Positions 12,056 to 22,073 of a stretch of 64,000 nucleotides of DNA are shown piece after piece. Position numbers and translations under genes: made by a program. How positions within the stretch are numbered: position 1 is the stretch's first letter; the number at the start of each line of letters is the position of its first letter. The notes under the pieces were generated by a model. It did not search any database. It was not told the DNA's origin and saw only the letters and a program-made list of their open reading frames with translations. The stretch comes from Akanthomyces muscarius (Eukaryota; Ascomycota; Sordariomycetes; Hypocreales; Cordycipitaceae), in NCBI RefSeq assembly GCF_028009165.1, contig NC_079242.1, positions 2,356,001 through 2,420,000 on the forward strand, written 5' to 3'.

Positions 12056-13825
12056 ATGGCGAAGCCAGAAGCTGCACAAATAGAAGTCGCCTCTTCGACA
12101 GACGACAGCGCCGCTGTCAAAGAATTCAGCGATGAGGACAACGAAGTCGGCTTTTCCAAGCCAGAAACAAGTAGGCTGCTGCGCAAGCTTGATCGCACAC
12201 TCTTGCCGTTTCTTTCTCTGCTCTACCTGCTTTCTTTCCTGGACCGCGCCAACATTGGCAACGCAAAGCTCGCCGGTCTCGAAAAGGACCTCAACATGGA
12301 AGGCTACGACTATAGTGTAAGTCCCATGCCGCAGCTCCCCAGCAGTTTGCCTTGCTTTTCGTCTATCCCGCCGTCTTTGAGCTCATCGTCATTTCCTTTT
12401 CTATGTAGATTGCTGTCGCCATCTTCTTTCCCTTTTACGTCATCGCTGAGATCCCGTCCAACATGGCCATGAAGCGCTTCCGGCCGTCCATATGGATCCC
12501 CAGCATCATGGTCGTGTGGGGGTTCATGACCATCATGCTCGGCGTCGTCAAGTCCTTTGGTGGCCTGCTCACCGTGCGCAGCCTCCTGGGCCTCGCCGAG
12601 GGCGGCCTCTTTCCCGGCATCACCTACTACATCACCATGTGGTACCGCCGCCACGAGTGCGGTCTGCGCATGGCCATCTTCTTCTCTGCCGCCACGGCGG
12701 CCGGCGCATTTGGTGGGCTGCTGGCGCGCGGCATCATGGAAATGCAAGATGTCGGCGGCCTGAGCGGCTGGAACTGGATCTTTATCCTCGAGGGTCTGGC
12801 AACGTTTCTTGTTGGTAAGCGAACCCCCTACGGTGCTGTTCGCCTTGTGAGGTAATCTCGCTGTATGCTGACTTGTACAAGCTCTTATTGCGTACCGCGT
12901 CATGCACGACTATCCCGAATCCGTCAAGTTCCTCAACACAGAAGAGAGGACAGAAGTTGTCCGACGCCTCAAGCAAGATCGATCTGCCTTATCGAACGAG
13001 TTCAAACTCTCGTTTGCCAAAGACGCTTTCAAAGATTGGAAGATCTGGGTGCACATGTTCATCACCATTGGCATCTACATCCCTCTGTACTCCGTCTCTG
13101 TGTTTCTCCCCACCATTGTCAAGGGCCTGGGCTATACGAATGAAGTCGCACAACTCATGTCTGTGCCTCCGTATGCCGTGGCCTGCCTGTTCACCGTCGG
13201 TGGAGGGTTCCTGGCCGATCGCCACGGTCAGCGCGGCATCTACATGATTGGCTTCAATCTTGTTGCGTAGGTCGGATGACACTGAATGGGCGCTGAACAA
13301 AGGTTGCTAACACGTTGATTGATATAGGATTCTAGGATTTTCACTGCTGGCTGGCGTCCAAAATAACGGCGTCAAGTACTTTGCGTGCTTCCTGGTGACA
13401 GTGGGTGTGTACCCGAATGTGCCGCAAGGCGTCGCCTGGAACGGTAACAATATTGGCGGATCCCTCAAGCGAGCCGTGGGGATCGCCATGCATGTGGGCT
13501 TTGTAAGAATCTTAAATCCAGCTAGCTTCCCTTACTGGTCGAAACGCGTGCTAATCATTTACCGCAATAGGGCAACCTCGGAGGTGCGGTGTCGGGGTTC
13601 GTGTTTCGTCAAGCTGACGCCCCACGGTACCTATCTGGGCATTTGGCGTTAGTTGGGACCTTGTCTATGAGCCTGTTGCTCTGTGTCTTCATGACAATCT
13701 ATCTCAGGCGGGAGAATGCGCGGAGGGAAGCCCGGCACAAGCCATTGGCAGAATACACGTATCAGGAGAAGATGACGGAGAGCGAGATGGGCGACAACGC
13801 CACATTTTTCCGCTACACAGTGTAG
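12056..13825 (+). CDS. MFS permease, allantoate/nicotinate (DAL5/TNA1) type
   Basis: Five exons, 12056-12316, 12409-12814, 12882-13266, 13328-13502 and 13571-13825, give 1482 nt, 493 aa. It is a 12-segment major facilitator of the anion:cation symporter family (allantoate permease family), which in fungi carries small carboxylates and vitamins such as nicotinate, allantoate, pantothenate or biotin precursors with protons. Marks are LLPFLSLLYLLSFLDRANIGNAKLAGL in the first segment (family motif LDRxNIGNA), GGLFPGITYYITMWYRR in segment 4-5, a GGGFLADRHGQRG loop (motif A equivalent), and GNLGGAVSGFVFRQADAPRY in segment 11. Both termini are cytosolic. The N-terminus has an acidic, Ser-rich tail that could be a ubiquitination region. 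It follows the double-zinc-cluster factor on the same strand. The substrate is not predictable from sequence alone. Confidence 0.93.
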
Positions 13826-14407
13826 ATAGCAACTTACTCGATGATATACAGTGCTTATTAGGAGTATGATCGGCATTCCAATTGAATGATGCTCGGGTTT
13901 ATTGGAAAACGGGTCTCGTCGGCTTGTACGCGGGCTGCAAGGAATACGTGATTACGGGATATCCTCGCAAAGGCATAATCTTTTTGTCGTGGTGGAATCG
14001 AAATCTTCTTGGGTCGCAAGCGCACGGGCTTCTTGAACGGCGGGGTCATCATTCTTTGTTCTTTTCGATCGCTTCTTAAAGTAGATGGAGCACGACGGCA
14101 GCACCCGCGCCCGACACAGCGACTAGCAAGTTATACTTGGCTGTGCCGGCGGCAGATTTCTTCGAGTCATTGCCCGATTTACTGTCATCTCCCGGCTTGG
14201 TCGTATTTTTCCCTGCAAAGTTTTTATAAAGTCTTAGTTTTTGTTCCACGCAATTGGTCCTTTCCTGTTTGGTTGATGTTTGTGCATGTATATATGTATG
14301 TGCGTATATAAAGTCGGGCAGCCCGTCCCGTCCGCAAAAGAAAATGTAACAAACGAAGAAGAAGAATTCATGTCATGTCATGTCGGGAAGAGAACTGGTA
14401 AAACTTT
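13826..14407. other. Convergent intergenic region with an orphan exon
   Basis: This is the tail-to-tail space between the permease and the ribonuclease. It holds the 3' ends of both genes and the orphan minus-strand terminal exon described separately. A TATATA-containing A/T-rich stretch lies at 14286-14312. Confidence 0.6.
14076..14212 (-). pseudogene. Orphan terminal exon encoding a GPI-anchor-type tail
   Basis: On the minus strand a well-formed acceptor (an ACTAAG branch site about 20 nt upstream, then TTTGCAG) is followed by 44 codons and a TAA. The peptide is a Lys/Asp/Ser/Thr-rich spacer (KNTTKPGDDSKSGNDSKK), then small residues and a hydrophobic end, KYNLLVAVSGAGAAVVLHLL. This is the layout of a fungal GPI-attachment signal. 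No matching upstream exon was found: the only minus-strand gene upstream is the RNase, which has its own stop at 14408, and the frame needs a phase-1 donor. It may be an alternative 3' exon of the RNase (a weak phase-1 GTTGCT donor exists inside its last exon but would delete the last cysteine), or the remnant of a lost GPI-anchored protein gene. Confidence 0.5.
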
Positions 14408-14873
14408 TTAAGACGTGCCTGAGCAACCGACAAAGTTGTTGCCGCTGGCGCCGCGGTGGGTGATGACACCAGCCTCGTCGCAGTTGCTGTTGATGACAAC
14501 ACGGTCGGCACCGGGGGAACCTGCAGACGACAAGTTAGAACCTGCCTTGGGAGCATTGTCGGCGCCATCGGCCGTGGGAGGAAAGGGAGAACAAACCGCC
14601 AGTGTAAGCACCACCAGACTTGATGGGGAACTCGTAGTAGGGACCGCTGACGGGGAAGTTGAAGCCCTCGTAGTTGTTGTACTTGTGGGGGTAGGTCGAG
14701 CTGCCGGCGGTGCCGCCGTTCTGGACGTATTGGCAAGCAGCCTGGGAAGCCGAGTCGACCTGGCTGGCAGAGTAGTGGACGGTGCCGCAGGTGGTCGCGT
14801 CGCGGCTGACGAGCTCGGTGGGAGCAGCGCTGGCGACGGCGACCAGGGAGAGGAAGAGAGCGGTGAACTGCAT
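14408..14873 (-). CDS. Secreted guanyl-specific ribonuclease, T1/F1 type
   Basis: Two exons, 14873-14597 and 14520-14408, give 129 aa. The enzyme cleaves single-stranded RNA 3' of guanosine through a 2',3'-cyclic phosphate. Residues 1-16 are a signal peptide ([16 protein letters not shown]), followed by a short pro-region ending VSR before the mature part. Catalytic residues of the RNase T1 family are in place: His63 in [11 protein letters not shown], Glu81 in [10 protein letters not shown], Arg99 in SPGADRVVI and His114 in [11 protein letters not shown]. Four cysteines (29, 47, 106, 125) fit the two disulfides of RNase F1. The length is normal. This is the compact RNase and lacks the long loops of the sarcin-type ribotoxins. 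Likely roles are extracellular phosphate or nucleotide scavenging or antagonism (inferred). The intron has the unusual donor GTTTGT and lies in codon phase 1 within the Gly-Gly before SPGADR. Confidence 0.96.
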
Positions 14874-17800
14874 CTTGTCGAGGCGGAAGAGCAAAGAGGG
14901 GATGATGGGAAAGTCTCAATTGAGCACGAAGAAGAATGAAAGGGGGGATGCAGATGTCGAGTCGGCGGGCGAGCGTCTCCTCTTAAGCTCGGCCATGTTG
15001 GGCACCGTGATCGACTTTAGCTTGAACTTAGTCAGACAATCAGACAGACAGACCGACAGGCTTGTTGCACGGCCGCTTGCACGGGGCGGGCGCTGTGGGG
15101 GAGCCTGTCCAGCAGCACTGGGCACTAATGACTTGGCAGTCAGCAGTGTATCAGAAGTTCAGGACTCAGCCGCTCCGTCGTGATGCAAACACAAAGGAGA
15201 TGGCCGCGCCAATGACGACGGAGAATCGGGATCCATCGTCTGTGTAATATTGAGCTCCGTGCGTTGCCGAGAGGCTCAGCTAGCCAACCTCGATACCGAG
15301 TATCCGTTGCGAGTATCCGTACGGACAAGACAGACGAAACGACAATGGCCGATCACGACCACCAAGAATCAGTCGACGGGCGTCTCCGAGACCTCTCGTC
15401 ATGCCCATGTGGTGCGGCCGGGCCATCGACCAAAAGTGACCCCAGAAGATCAATGGGGCGTCACCCGCTTCGGCGCAACGCGTCGATTCGGGCAGGTCGT
15501 GGTGCAGGATCGGCATCTAAGTGGTGGGATGCAAGTTCCAGGTCCCTACCTAACGTGCTAACGTGCTAACCCCCCGTGCATTGGCTTGTTCGGATCGGCA
15601 CTGATAACCAGCAACCAAGCTTTTTTTGGTTTTTCTGCGCCTCCCGCCGATTGTCTCGTTCCCCCGGCATATCGGCATGCAGGGTGGTGCTACCTATGCA
15701 GCGGGGACCAGAATGATGCACGCGGAGCCGCAAGCTTGACGGACTTTGGGAACCACGACTATTATCCGTACTGCTCGCAGCTATCGTCACAGAGCAAGCT
15801 ATGCCCACCAAGGAAGGCGCCTGCACCTGGCACGAGGGTCTGCTGCTGCAATTGGCCACCGAACCAGGCCGGCGCAGGGCCGGCCTCCACTGGCGATGGG
15901 ACGCTGCTGACCACCGCCGGGAGTCTCAAACCCTTTTCAGCTCTCCAATTCTTGCTTCACCGGCTCTCCTGCCAGCAACTGCTGCTCCAGATGTGTTGCG
16001 GAATGCCGAGCCTCCCGTCGTGCAATTCATCGTACCAATAGATGCGCTTACTGTGGCTCATCTTGGTGGCCGATTCATCCGCCGCCACCATTCTTTAGTT
16101 TCCTATTAGCGAGGCCTCATTGATCTGCCCTAATGTCAAGTACCGAATTGCCGCTGCGTGGTGCTGGTATTGTGGTAGGCTTCGCTATATTTCGCGCTGC
16201 ACGCTCCTCAAAACGCCCCCTTCATTAACCCACCAGTACATATATTCGCTCGGAGCATATTGGCCGATACTTTAAACCTGCATCCCCGAGTCTTACTGTC
16301 GGCCATTCGGTAATGATAGTGCACGCACGCCCCAAGCCCCTTTGTCCGCTGGCATCCAATCGTCTCATGCACCACACTCCTTGTCCATCTAGAAAGCAAC
16401 TTTTGCAACCGTTGACTCTCATCATCGCAGCTTCTTCGCACCGACCAATCAATTTTCCTTCGTATCCGTGCCACCGGAAATCCGTGCATCCCAGTGCCGC
16501 AAACGACGCACGCCAAGAAATGGCTGCGTTTGAACTATCTTTCAACTACATGTACAGCAAAGAACTCTTCATCATTCATGGATACCTTTTACGACTGAAG
16601 GCGCTGTTGAACGTCTACACCGCATATGCGATATTGAAAACGCACGCTGTTTGATCTGGCTCCCTCTACACGCACCTTGCCAAGCTCCCTGGGTCTACGC
16701 ATCAAGCGAGCAGTCACTCTTCATGGACCCATCCTCGCCCGTCTGTCAAATTTCAGTTTGCCTCTCTCGCCCGCCAATTCTTGAAACAGCCCACCTATCA
16801 GTACTGTCCACGATGGCATCCAAGTTGGACGACGAGACGGCCTCTTTCCCCAGTGCCAGAGTCCGCTTCCGCCCCCAAAGGTAGAACCTTCTGTCACACC
16901 CGCTAGAAAACGAACAACTCTCAAAGCTAGGCGAGTATCATTATTCCAGCCTGCCCCAAAGAAAATTCTTTAGTGTCTCGCTGGTCTCATCTATGGACGC
17001 CAGTGCGATCTGGACCACGATGATCCACTAGCCTATCAGCACCTATTCAACACCGGCCGGTTGTGTGCGACCGCTATCACGATGCAGTGCCTACGGCTGG
17101 TTTCGATTCACAGGGACGGCGTGTTTTGAGGAATAATATCAATATGACACTGGGTTGTAATGCCAAAATTGGGCATGTATAGCAGCCTTGTCGCCAGCCT
17201 GCCCCGGCGCTTCTACAGTGTATTTCCTGTCTACGCGCGTAAACCACCAACCCAAGCAGATGTCTGGTCCGTTCGCGACTCGGCAAGCCATGTCGCGTTT
17301 TCAGGATTTCGGCCAAACATGCTGCCTGGACCTTACGTATCGCACGTTGCAGATGACTCGTCGGGGAGGCGGGGTACTAACCGCATTGTTCTCTTATTTT
17401 GTTTAAAGGATTTGAATGGCGTGAACAATCACCGGAGTCATGCATCCTCTTTCAACTGCCCTGCCTAAAGGAGTCGGCGCCGAAGCTTGGTTCGGTCCGC
17501 CCGTCAGCATCCCCGAGACATCGGGGTAGCGGCTTGCAAAACTCCGACAACCATACGATGCAACCCGCTTGGTCTTCTTGAGCCTCTATACGTCGGGAAA
17601 ATTGTTACGATATGTCTGAGAATCCAGTTCTGCCACTGATTTTGTCGCCAAGAAAGCCGTTTGATATGCTACAGTTAGTCTGATGGACAAGCTTTCGGGA
17701 CGACGCTCCGCAGCCTTGTTGGCCTGTTTGTGCCGACAGTAAGACAATCCTTCGCAAGTTGCGACCTGATTTGCAACTCTATGCAAAGTAATAGACCTGA

Positions 17801-18319
17801 GGATTAAAGGATCCCTCTTAGCGCAGTCCTTGCAGCTCGAGGGATCCTGACGCATCCATTGCGCTCCTGCGAGCTTTTGTCGGCCCACGCTCATTAAGGC
17901 ACTTTGCTATGAACAAAATTGCCCAGATTGTGAGTCTGTTACTGTAGATTGCCCAGCTATCAGCCTAGCATAAAGGATTATGAAAATACCTCCATACCGA
18001 GGTCCGCATCGTCAGAGTTCGCACACCGTTATTGGTTCGCTCTGTCGAAGGAATCGACCGCTGCGTGTCAGACTGCACAATCCATCGTCCGTGCTGGGGC
18101 CAGGACCCAATCAAGCAGCATGTTTCCCTCAGGCTATGTGCCATTTACATTTTCTCATACCTACACGGTAATCTGCAGAGGATTGTTACGTCTCCGGCCT
18201 CAAGTATATAAACCCACGGCTCTGACCTCGTCGACAGAAAGCTTCCAACTCGGTCAACAAGTGACAGAATCACCTTCACAGACACACACATACGCAAAAC
18301 CCCCGAAGCTCAAATCAAC
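14874..18319. other. Gene-free region between two divergent secreted-protein genes
   Basis: No coding region is supported in 3.4 kb. It serves as shared upstream DNA of the RNase (-) and the DPBB protein (+). Close to the RNase a CAGA-type simple repeat lies at 15031-15060. Close to the DPBB gene a TATA box is visible. Open frames in between are short and show no family features. Confidence 0.5.
18205..18212 (+). promoter_or_regulatory. TATA box of the DPBB gene
   Basis: TATATAAA, 108 bp upstream of the ATG at 18320, is followed by an A/C-rich leader with CACACACA near 18285. The position fits a strong, inducible secreted-protein promoter. Confidence 0.65.
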
Positions 18320-18664
18320 ATGTTCTCCGTCACCAAGACCGTCGCCGCCACCCTGGCCCTGGCCCTCTCCGTCGCCGCCAACTCGGGCGACATCACCTAC
18401 TTCAACCCCGGCCTCGGCGCCTGCGGCCATAACAACGGCAACGGCGACTACATTGTCGCCGTCGGCCACGGCCTCTACGACCGCGAGCACCCCTGCGGTC
18501 GCCGCATCCGCGCCCACTACGGCGGCCGCTCCGTCGACGTGACTGTCGTCGACCGCTGCGGCGGCTGCGGCGATGGCGACCTCGACCTGTCTCCCGCTGC
18601 CTTTACCGCCCTCGTCGGCAGCCTCGGACCCGGCCGCGTCCACGGCAACTGGGAGTGGATCTAA
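18320..18664 (+). CDS. Small secreted double-psi beta-barrel protein (RlpA/expansin-like)
   Basis: A single exon encodes 114 aa. Residues 1-20 are a signal peptide. The rest is one DPBB domain (PF03330 type): GDITYFNPGLGACG at residues 23-36, then a CGRRI block, and VTVVDRCGGCGDGDLDLSPAAF at residues 75-95, whose Val-Val-Asp-Arg-Cys core is the domain hallmark. Four cysteines (35, 59, 80, 83) suit two disulfides. There is no carbohydrate-binding or second expansin domain, so it belongs with the short barwin/RlpA-like fungal secreted proteins. Members are often highly expressed during growth on hosts or substrates, and biochemical activity is usually unproven. The coding sequence is extremely GC-rich at third positions, typical of high expression. 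The product is extracellular. Confidence 0.93.
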   Translation: MFSVTKTVAATLALALSVAANSGDITYFNPGLGACGHNNGNGDYIVAVGHGLYDREHPCGRRIRAHYGGRSVDVTVVDRCGGCGDGDLDLSPAAFTALVGSLGPGRVHGNWEWI

Positions 18665-19280
18665 ATGGAAAAGGGTTCTCTCTCCCACAAGCATGGATTT
18701 GATATCTGGCACGGTTGTCTCCATCGGCTCTGTTCTCTCGGGGCCAGGGTATAAAGCTGTCTTGATGAATGTTCATGATTCGGGATGTACAATGTCACCT
18801 GCCATGTATATAGTGAACAGCAGCGTATATATGAAGAAAAAAAAACCGGAGGTTGATCAAGAATTTGTTCGTTTCAGGCCGTCCAGTTGACAAATGTGCA
18901 GCAAGTAAGACGAATTCCGACAAGTTTCTGATTTCACAATATAAGCTACCTGCTAACGATGAGCTAACCAACTCACTGTGTTGGCGTGAATGATGAAATG
19001 CTAGAATAAACGCAAGTTTCCGTTCTCCTTGGATCAACAGTGATACAAACTTGAAAAAAAAAAGCTGCTCAAATAAACAAATAAACTCCTTTGCCGAATT
19101 GCTTTGCCTAACGATGATGAATAAAATGTTCCTTTCCATAGTACTGTTACAACAAAGAAAAAAGTTTCAGAACGCTAATGATGTTCTTGTGTGATGCGGG
19201 AAAAAGTGCGCTAGGTTAAAACGATACTTGTAAAAAGTGCTGAAAATTGGCAAATTATATCAGGTACAACGCCGTGATAA
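18665..19280. other. Convergent 3' region
   Basis: A/T-rich space between the DPBB gene (+) and the centrosomin-motif gene (-). It contains only short chance frames and presumably the two polyadenylation regions. Confidence 0.6.
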
Positions 19281-22073
19281 TCACGCTTTGTTGCGCGAAA
19301 ATCCCGGCAGCCATTTCCTTCGCGTTCCCGTCGTGGACTGCGAGTTGGGGATGCTATGCTGCGACATGGCGTCGGCCGCCTGGGACTTGACCGACTGCGC
19401 GTCTACCGCGGCGGGGGCAGCAGCGGAAGAGGAGGCGCCATCGTACGAGACAGTCGCGATGGAGCTGCGCCGGGCTGCCTGCCGTGGGTTGTTGAGCATA
19501 ATGGGCGGGGGCGTGGCGCCGGTGCGGTCACAGTCGTGCGTGGCGGCGCTGCTACGTGAGGCCCACGATGACGCCGGCGCGTCCGCATCCTGCGCACAGG
19601 AAATGCAGTCAGACTTGGCGGGCGACGATACGGTTGCTGATGGTGGTATGCCGCCGCCGGGCAGAGAGCGCCTAAAGAGTCCCTTGAGGCCGGTGCGTGG
19701 GCCTTGCTGCCACGAGATGGGCGGATGCTGATGGTTTGCCGAAGTGCTGCTGCTGTTGCCTCTCTTGTGGTCACCTTGGACGGGCGTGCGCGTGCTGGAG
19801 CGGAGATCGGCCGCATCACTATTGCGACGATTCCGAGCCGTGGCGCTGGCAGCGCCGGAGGATGGTGGCGGTGCTTGCCAGGTGCCCTCGGCAGCCAGGG
19901 GCTTTTCGGTCGTAGGCATGGCCGACATGGATCGTCCAACTCCGTATAAGCTGGACCGTCTGTCGGGCGGAGGCGGCGGAGGTAGGTTTGGCGATAGCAA
20001 CGCCTCGCGCAGAGACAGCAAGTCGTGCATGTAGTCTGTGCTAGGCATGGAACCGAGCCGCTGCTTGGGATCGAAGAGGGAGCTGGCGGCCCAGCCGCCA
20101 CGGGTCATGCTAGTCGGGAAGCCAAAGAGATCTGGTGACACGCGGCCGGCAGTCGTCTTGGGAAGTTTGGTGCTCTCCCGCATCCAAATGTCGAGGCTGG
20201 ACTGCAGCGACTTAGTGTCTGACTCGTCGTCGCTGTCCCATGAGTTGTTCCGTTTGTGGGAAACCGTTGTATCCCCGGCGGAGTGAGGTCTGGGAATGTT
20301 CTTGGCGCCATAAGGGTCGTAGCTGGGCATTGCACCCGCGTCAGGCTGCCGCGAGCTGCGTGCGTTGCGCGAGGGCTCCTTTTGAAGTAGAGACACACCG
20401 CCACCGCTTCGTTCCGTGGCGTGTGGTTCCCGCGTTTGTCGTGTCTCGTTTGACGAGATTCTTTGCCGCTCGTCGGAGACTTGGTGGCGTACGGAGAGGT
20501 TGTCGTTGGAGTTCTTGTACCTCTGCAGTGTCGACGACGAGATGGTATCTGGCGTCGGTGGCATTGCTTGGTCATACAGGCGAACACCCCCAGCGTCCGT
20601 CACTACCTTTCTCAATGCGGCTCTCTTTTCATCCTTGATGGATCGCCGGGCAGGCGAACCATGTACGCTGTTGCGGTGTTGGTTCTGAGAAGCCTCGCTA
20701 CGATCAGCTTGGTGAAGGGGAACATCTGGCCCGCCAGTCCGGGGCCCAGAATCCCCTTTCTCTAGCCGTTGGAGCGGTGAGTCCTGGCTCAGTACGTCAT
20801 TGATGGGCCGTACTGTAGCTGGTCTGTATTCTTGTTGGTGTTTGGAAGAGAGTAAATGGTCGTTGTCGTAGTACTGCTGGTGTTTTTGGTTTCTTGCGCC
20901 AGACGCGGGTGACTCTTGAACTATGACTGGGGAGCTTCCGTCAAAGCCGCTCAGCGCGATGGGGTCATCAAAGTCGATGACGGTTGTGTCGCCGCCCTTT
21001 TGGCCATATACACTCATAAAGGAACTCTCACTGAGAACGCTCAGTGTGGGGCTAGCCAGACCGTTCATCATGGCGTTATCAGTCTCCGAGTGACCACCAG
21101 AGATGCGCCGCAGGCTCAGGATGCTCGCACGGTTGCCAATGTAGACGTTCCTCAGGTTTTCGGTGGTTGCATTGTGCTCAGAGAGGAAACTGGGCATGCG
21201 ATTCACGGTGGGTGTCTTGGACCGATCCTGGAGCTGTGTTAGGTCCGCAGTAGACGAGTTGGCTATTGAGTCGTCGTAGTCTTCAAATCCGTCGGTTGAC
21301 GCGTAGAATCCCTGGCTCTCCACGTGCTGGACCATGGTGCGCTCGTTGAGGAGCTGGTCGACCTTGGCTTCGAGCTCAACAATCATGCTGACGGCTTCCT
21401 CAATGGCCTTGTCTCGCTTTCCCAGGTCGGCCTGCAACTTGTCACTCAGCTTTTGCGCGTCATGCTTTTCGACCTCAAGCGCACCCAGACGCTCTTCCAG
21501 CTTGGTCTGTCTTTCGCGACGATGATATAGTTCGAGCTTGAGGTCAAAGTTTTGTTTGTGAAGCGAGGAGACGACCTGTTCCATTTCTTTTACACCGAGA
21601 CCCTTTTTCTTGGCCGACTCCATGCCGGCGCTAGACTGGGGCCGCTGGGGCTCGTGATCGGAGGATCTGAAAGATCGATCTGTGGCGACGCGGCCGAGGT
21701 CGACGGAGGCGCTCATATCGAGGTTGTGACGTGACGAGGTGGAGGACCCAAGCTTCTCACTTTCGGCCCTGCGTTCCTTCTGAAGCTTTTCCTGCAAAAA
21801 GGTCGACATTGTTGGGGGTCGCGCGAGTTCACCGCTGGCCTCGCGGGACAGCTGGGGCGTAGTTCGGGAGCTGGAACGTGGCGAAGCTGCCGTGGTAGTA
21901 GTGTAGAATCGTTGTGGTTGAGCAAAGGACTGAGCAGGTGAAGCTGGCTGCATGTGAGAAGTGTTGGAGCTGCTAACGCTACGCGTGTTGCTGCCGATGG
22001 TAGAGGCGCGAGACGGAGCGCGCGGATATGGGGGCCGTGGACGTTGCCCAGACTGGGACGTCGATGAGTCCAT
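19281..22073 (-). CDS. Centrosomin N-terminal motif protein (spindle pole / MTOC type)
   Basis: A single exon encodes 930 aa. The ATG at 22073 (MDSSTSQSG) was chosen; the frame continues upstream but without another ATG. After a Ser/Pro/Arg-rich disordered N-terminus, residues about 159-245 form a coiled coil beginning GVKEMEQVVSSLHKQNFDLK. This is the centrosomin N-terminal motif 1 (Cnn_1N, PF07989) that recruits gamma-tubulin complexes in Pcp1/Mto1/centrosomin proteins. Coiled coil continues through KLEERLGALEVEKHDAQKL and IVELEAKVDQLLNER. The remaining 680 residues are low-complexity (Ser, Arg, Pro), with scattered basic and proline-directed Ser/Thr sites, and end RRKWLPGFSRNKA. By family it should act at spindle pole bodies or septal microtubule-organising centres. 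It is much shorter in coiled coil than Mto1/ApsB, so which ortholog it is cannot be settled here. Confidence 0.8.
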   Translation of the reverse strand: MDSSTSQSGQRPRPPYPRAPSRASTIGSNTRSVSSSNTSHMQPASPAQSFAQPQRFYTTTTAASPRSSSRTTPQLSREASGELARPPTMSTFLQEKLQKERRAESEKLGSSTSSRHNLDMSASVDLGRVATDRSFRSSDHEPQRPQSSAGMESAKKKGLGVKEMEQVVSSLHKQNFDLKLELYHRRERQTKLEERLGALEVEKHDAQKLSDKLQADLGKRDKAIEEAVSMIVELEAKVDQLLNERTMVQHVESQGFYASTDGFEDYDDSIANSSTADLTQLQDRSKTPTVNRMPSFLSEHNATTENLRNVYIGNRASILSLRRISGGHSETDNAMMNGLASPTLSVLSESSFMSVYGQKGGDTTVIDFDDPIALSGFDGSSPVIVQESPASGARNQKHQQYYDNDHLLSSKHQQEYRPATVRPINDVLSQDSPLQRLEKGDSGPRTGGPDVPLHQADRSEASQNQHRNSVHGSPARRSIKDEKRAALRKVVTDAGGVRLYDQAMPPTPDTISSSTLQRYKNSNDNLSVRHQVSDERQRISSNETRQTREPHATERSGGGVSLLQKEPSRNARSSRQPDAGAMPSYDPYGAKNIPRPHSAGDTTVSHKRNNSWDSDDESDTKSLQSSLDIWMRESTKLPKTTAGRVSPDLFGFPTSMTRGGWAASSLFDPKQRLGSMPSTDYMHDLLSLREALLSPNLPPPPPPDRRSSLYGVGRSMSAMPTTEKPLAAEGTWQAPPPSSGAASATARNRRNSDAADLRSSTRTPVQGDHKRGNSSSTSANHQHPPISWQQGPRTGLKGLFRRSLPGGGIPPSATVSSPAKSDCISCAQDADAPASSWASRSSAATHDCDRTGATPPPIMLNNPRQAARRSSIATVSYDGASSSAAAPAAVDAQSVKSQAADAMSQHSIPNSQSTTGTRRKWLPGFSRNKA

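Noticed and set aside
14230..14400. Search for a parent exon for the orphan GPI-type exon just upstream
   Set aside because: Candidate donors (GTTTGT, GCGTGG) are weak or in the wrong phase, and the preceding frames contain stops.
19403..20101. 232-codon open frame on - in the centrosomin-motif gene
   Set aside because: A shifted frame of the same gene; rich in Pro/Arg/Ser without features.
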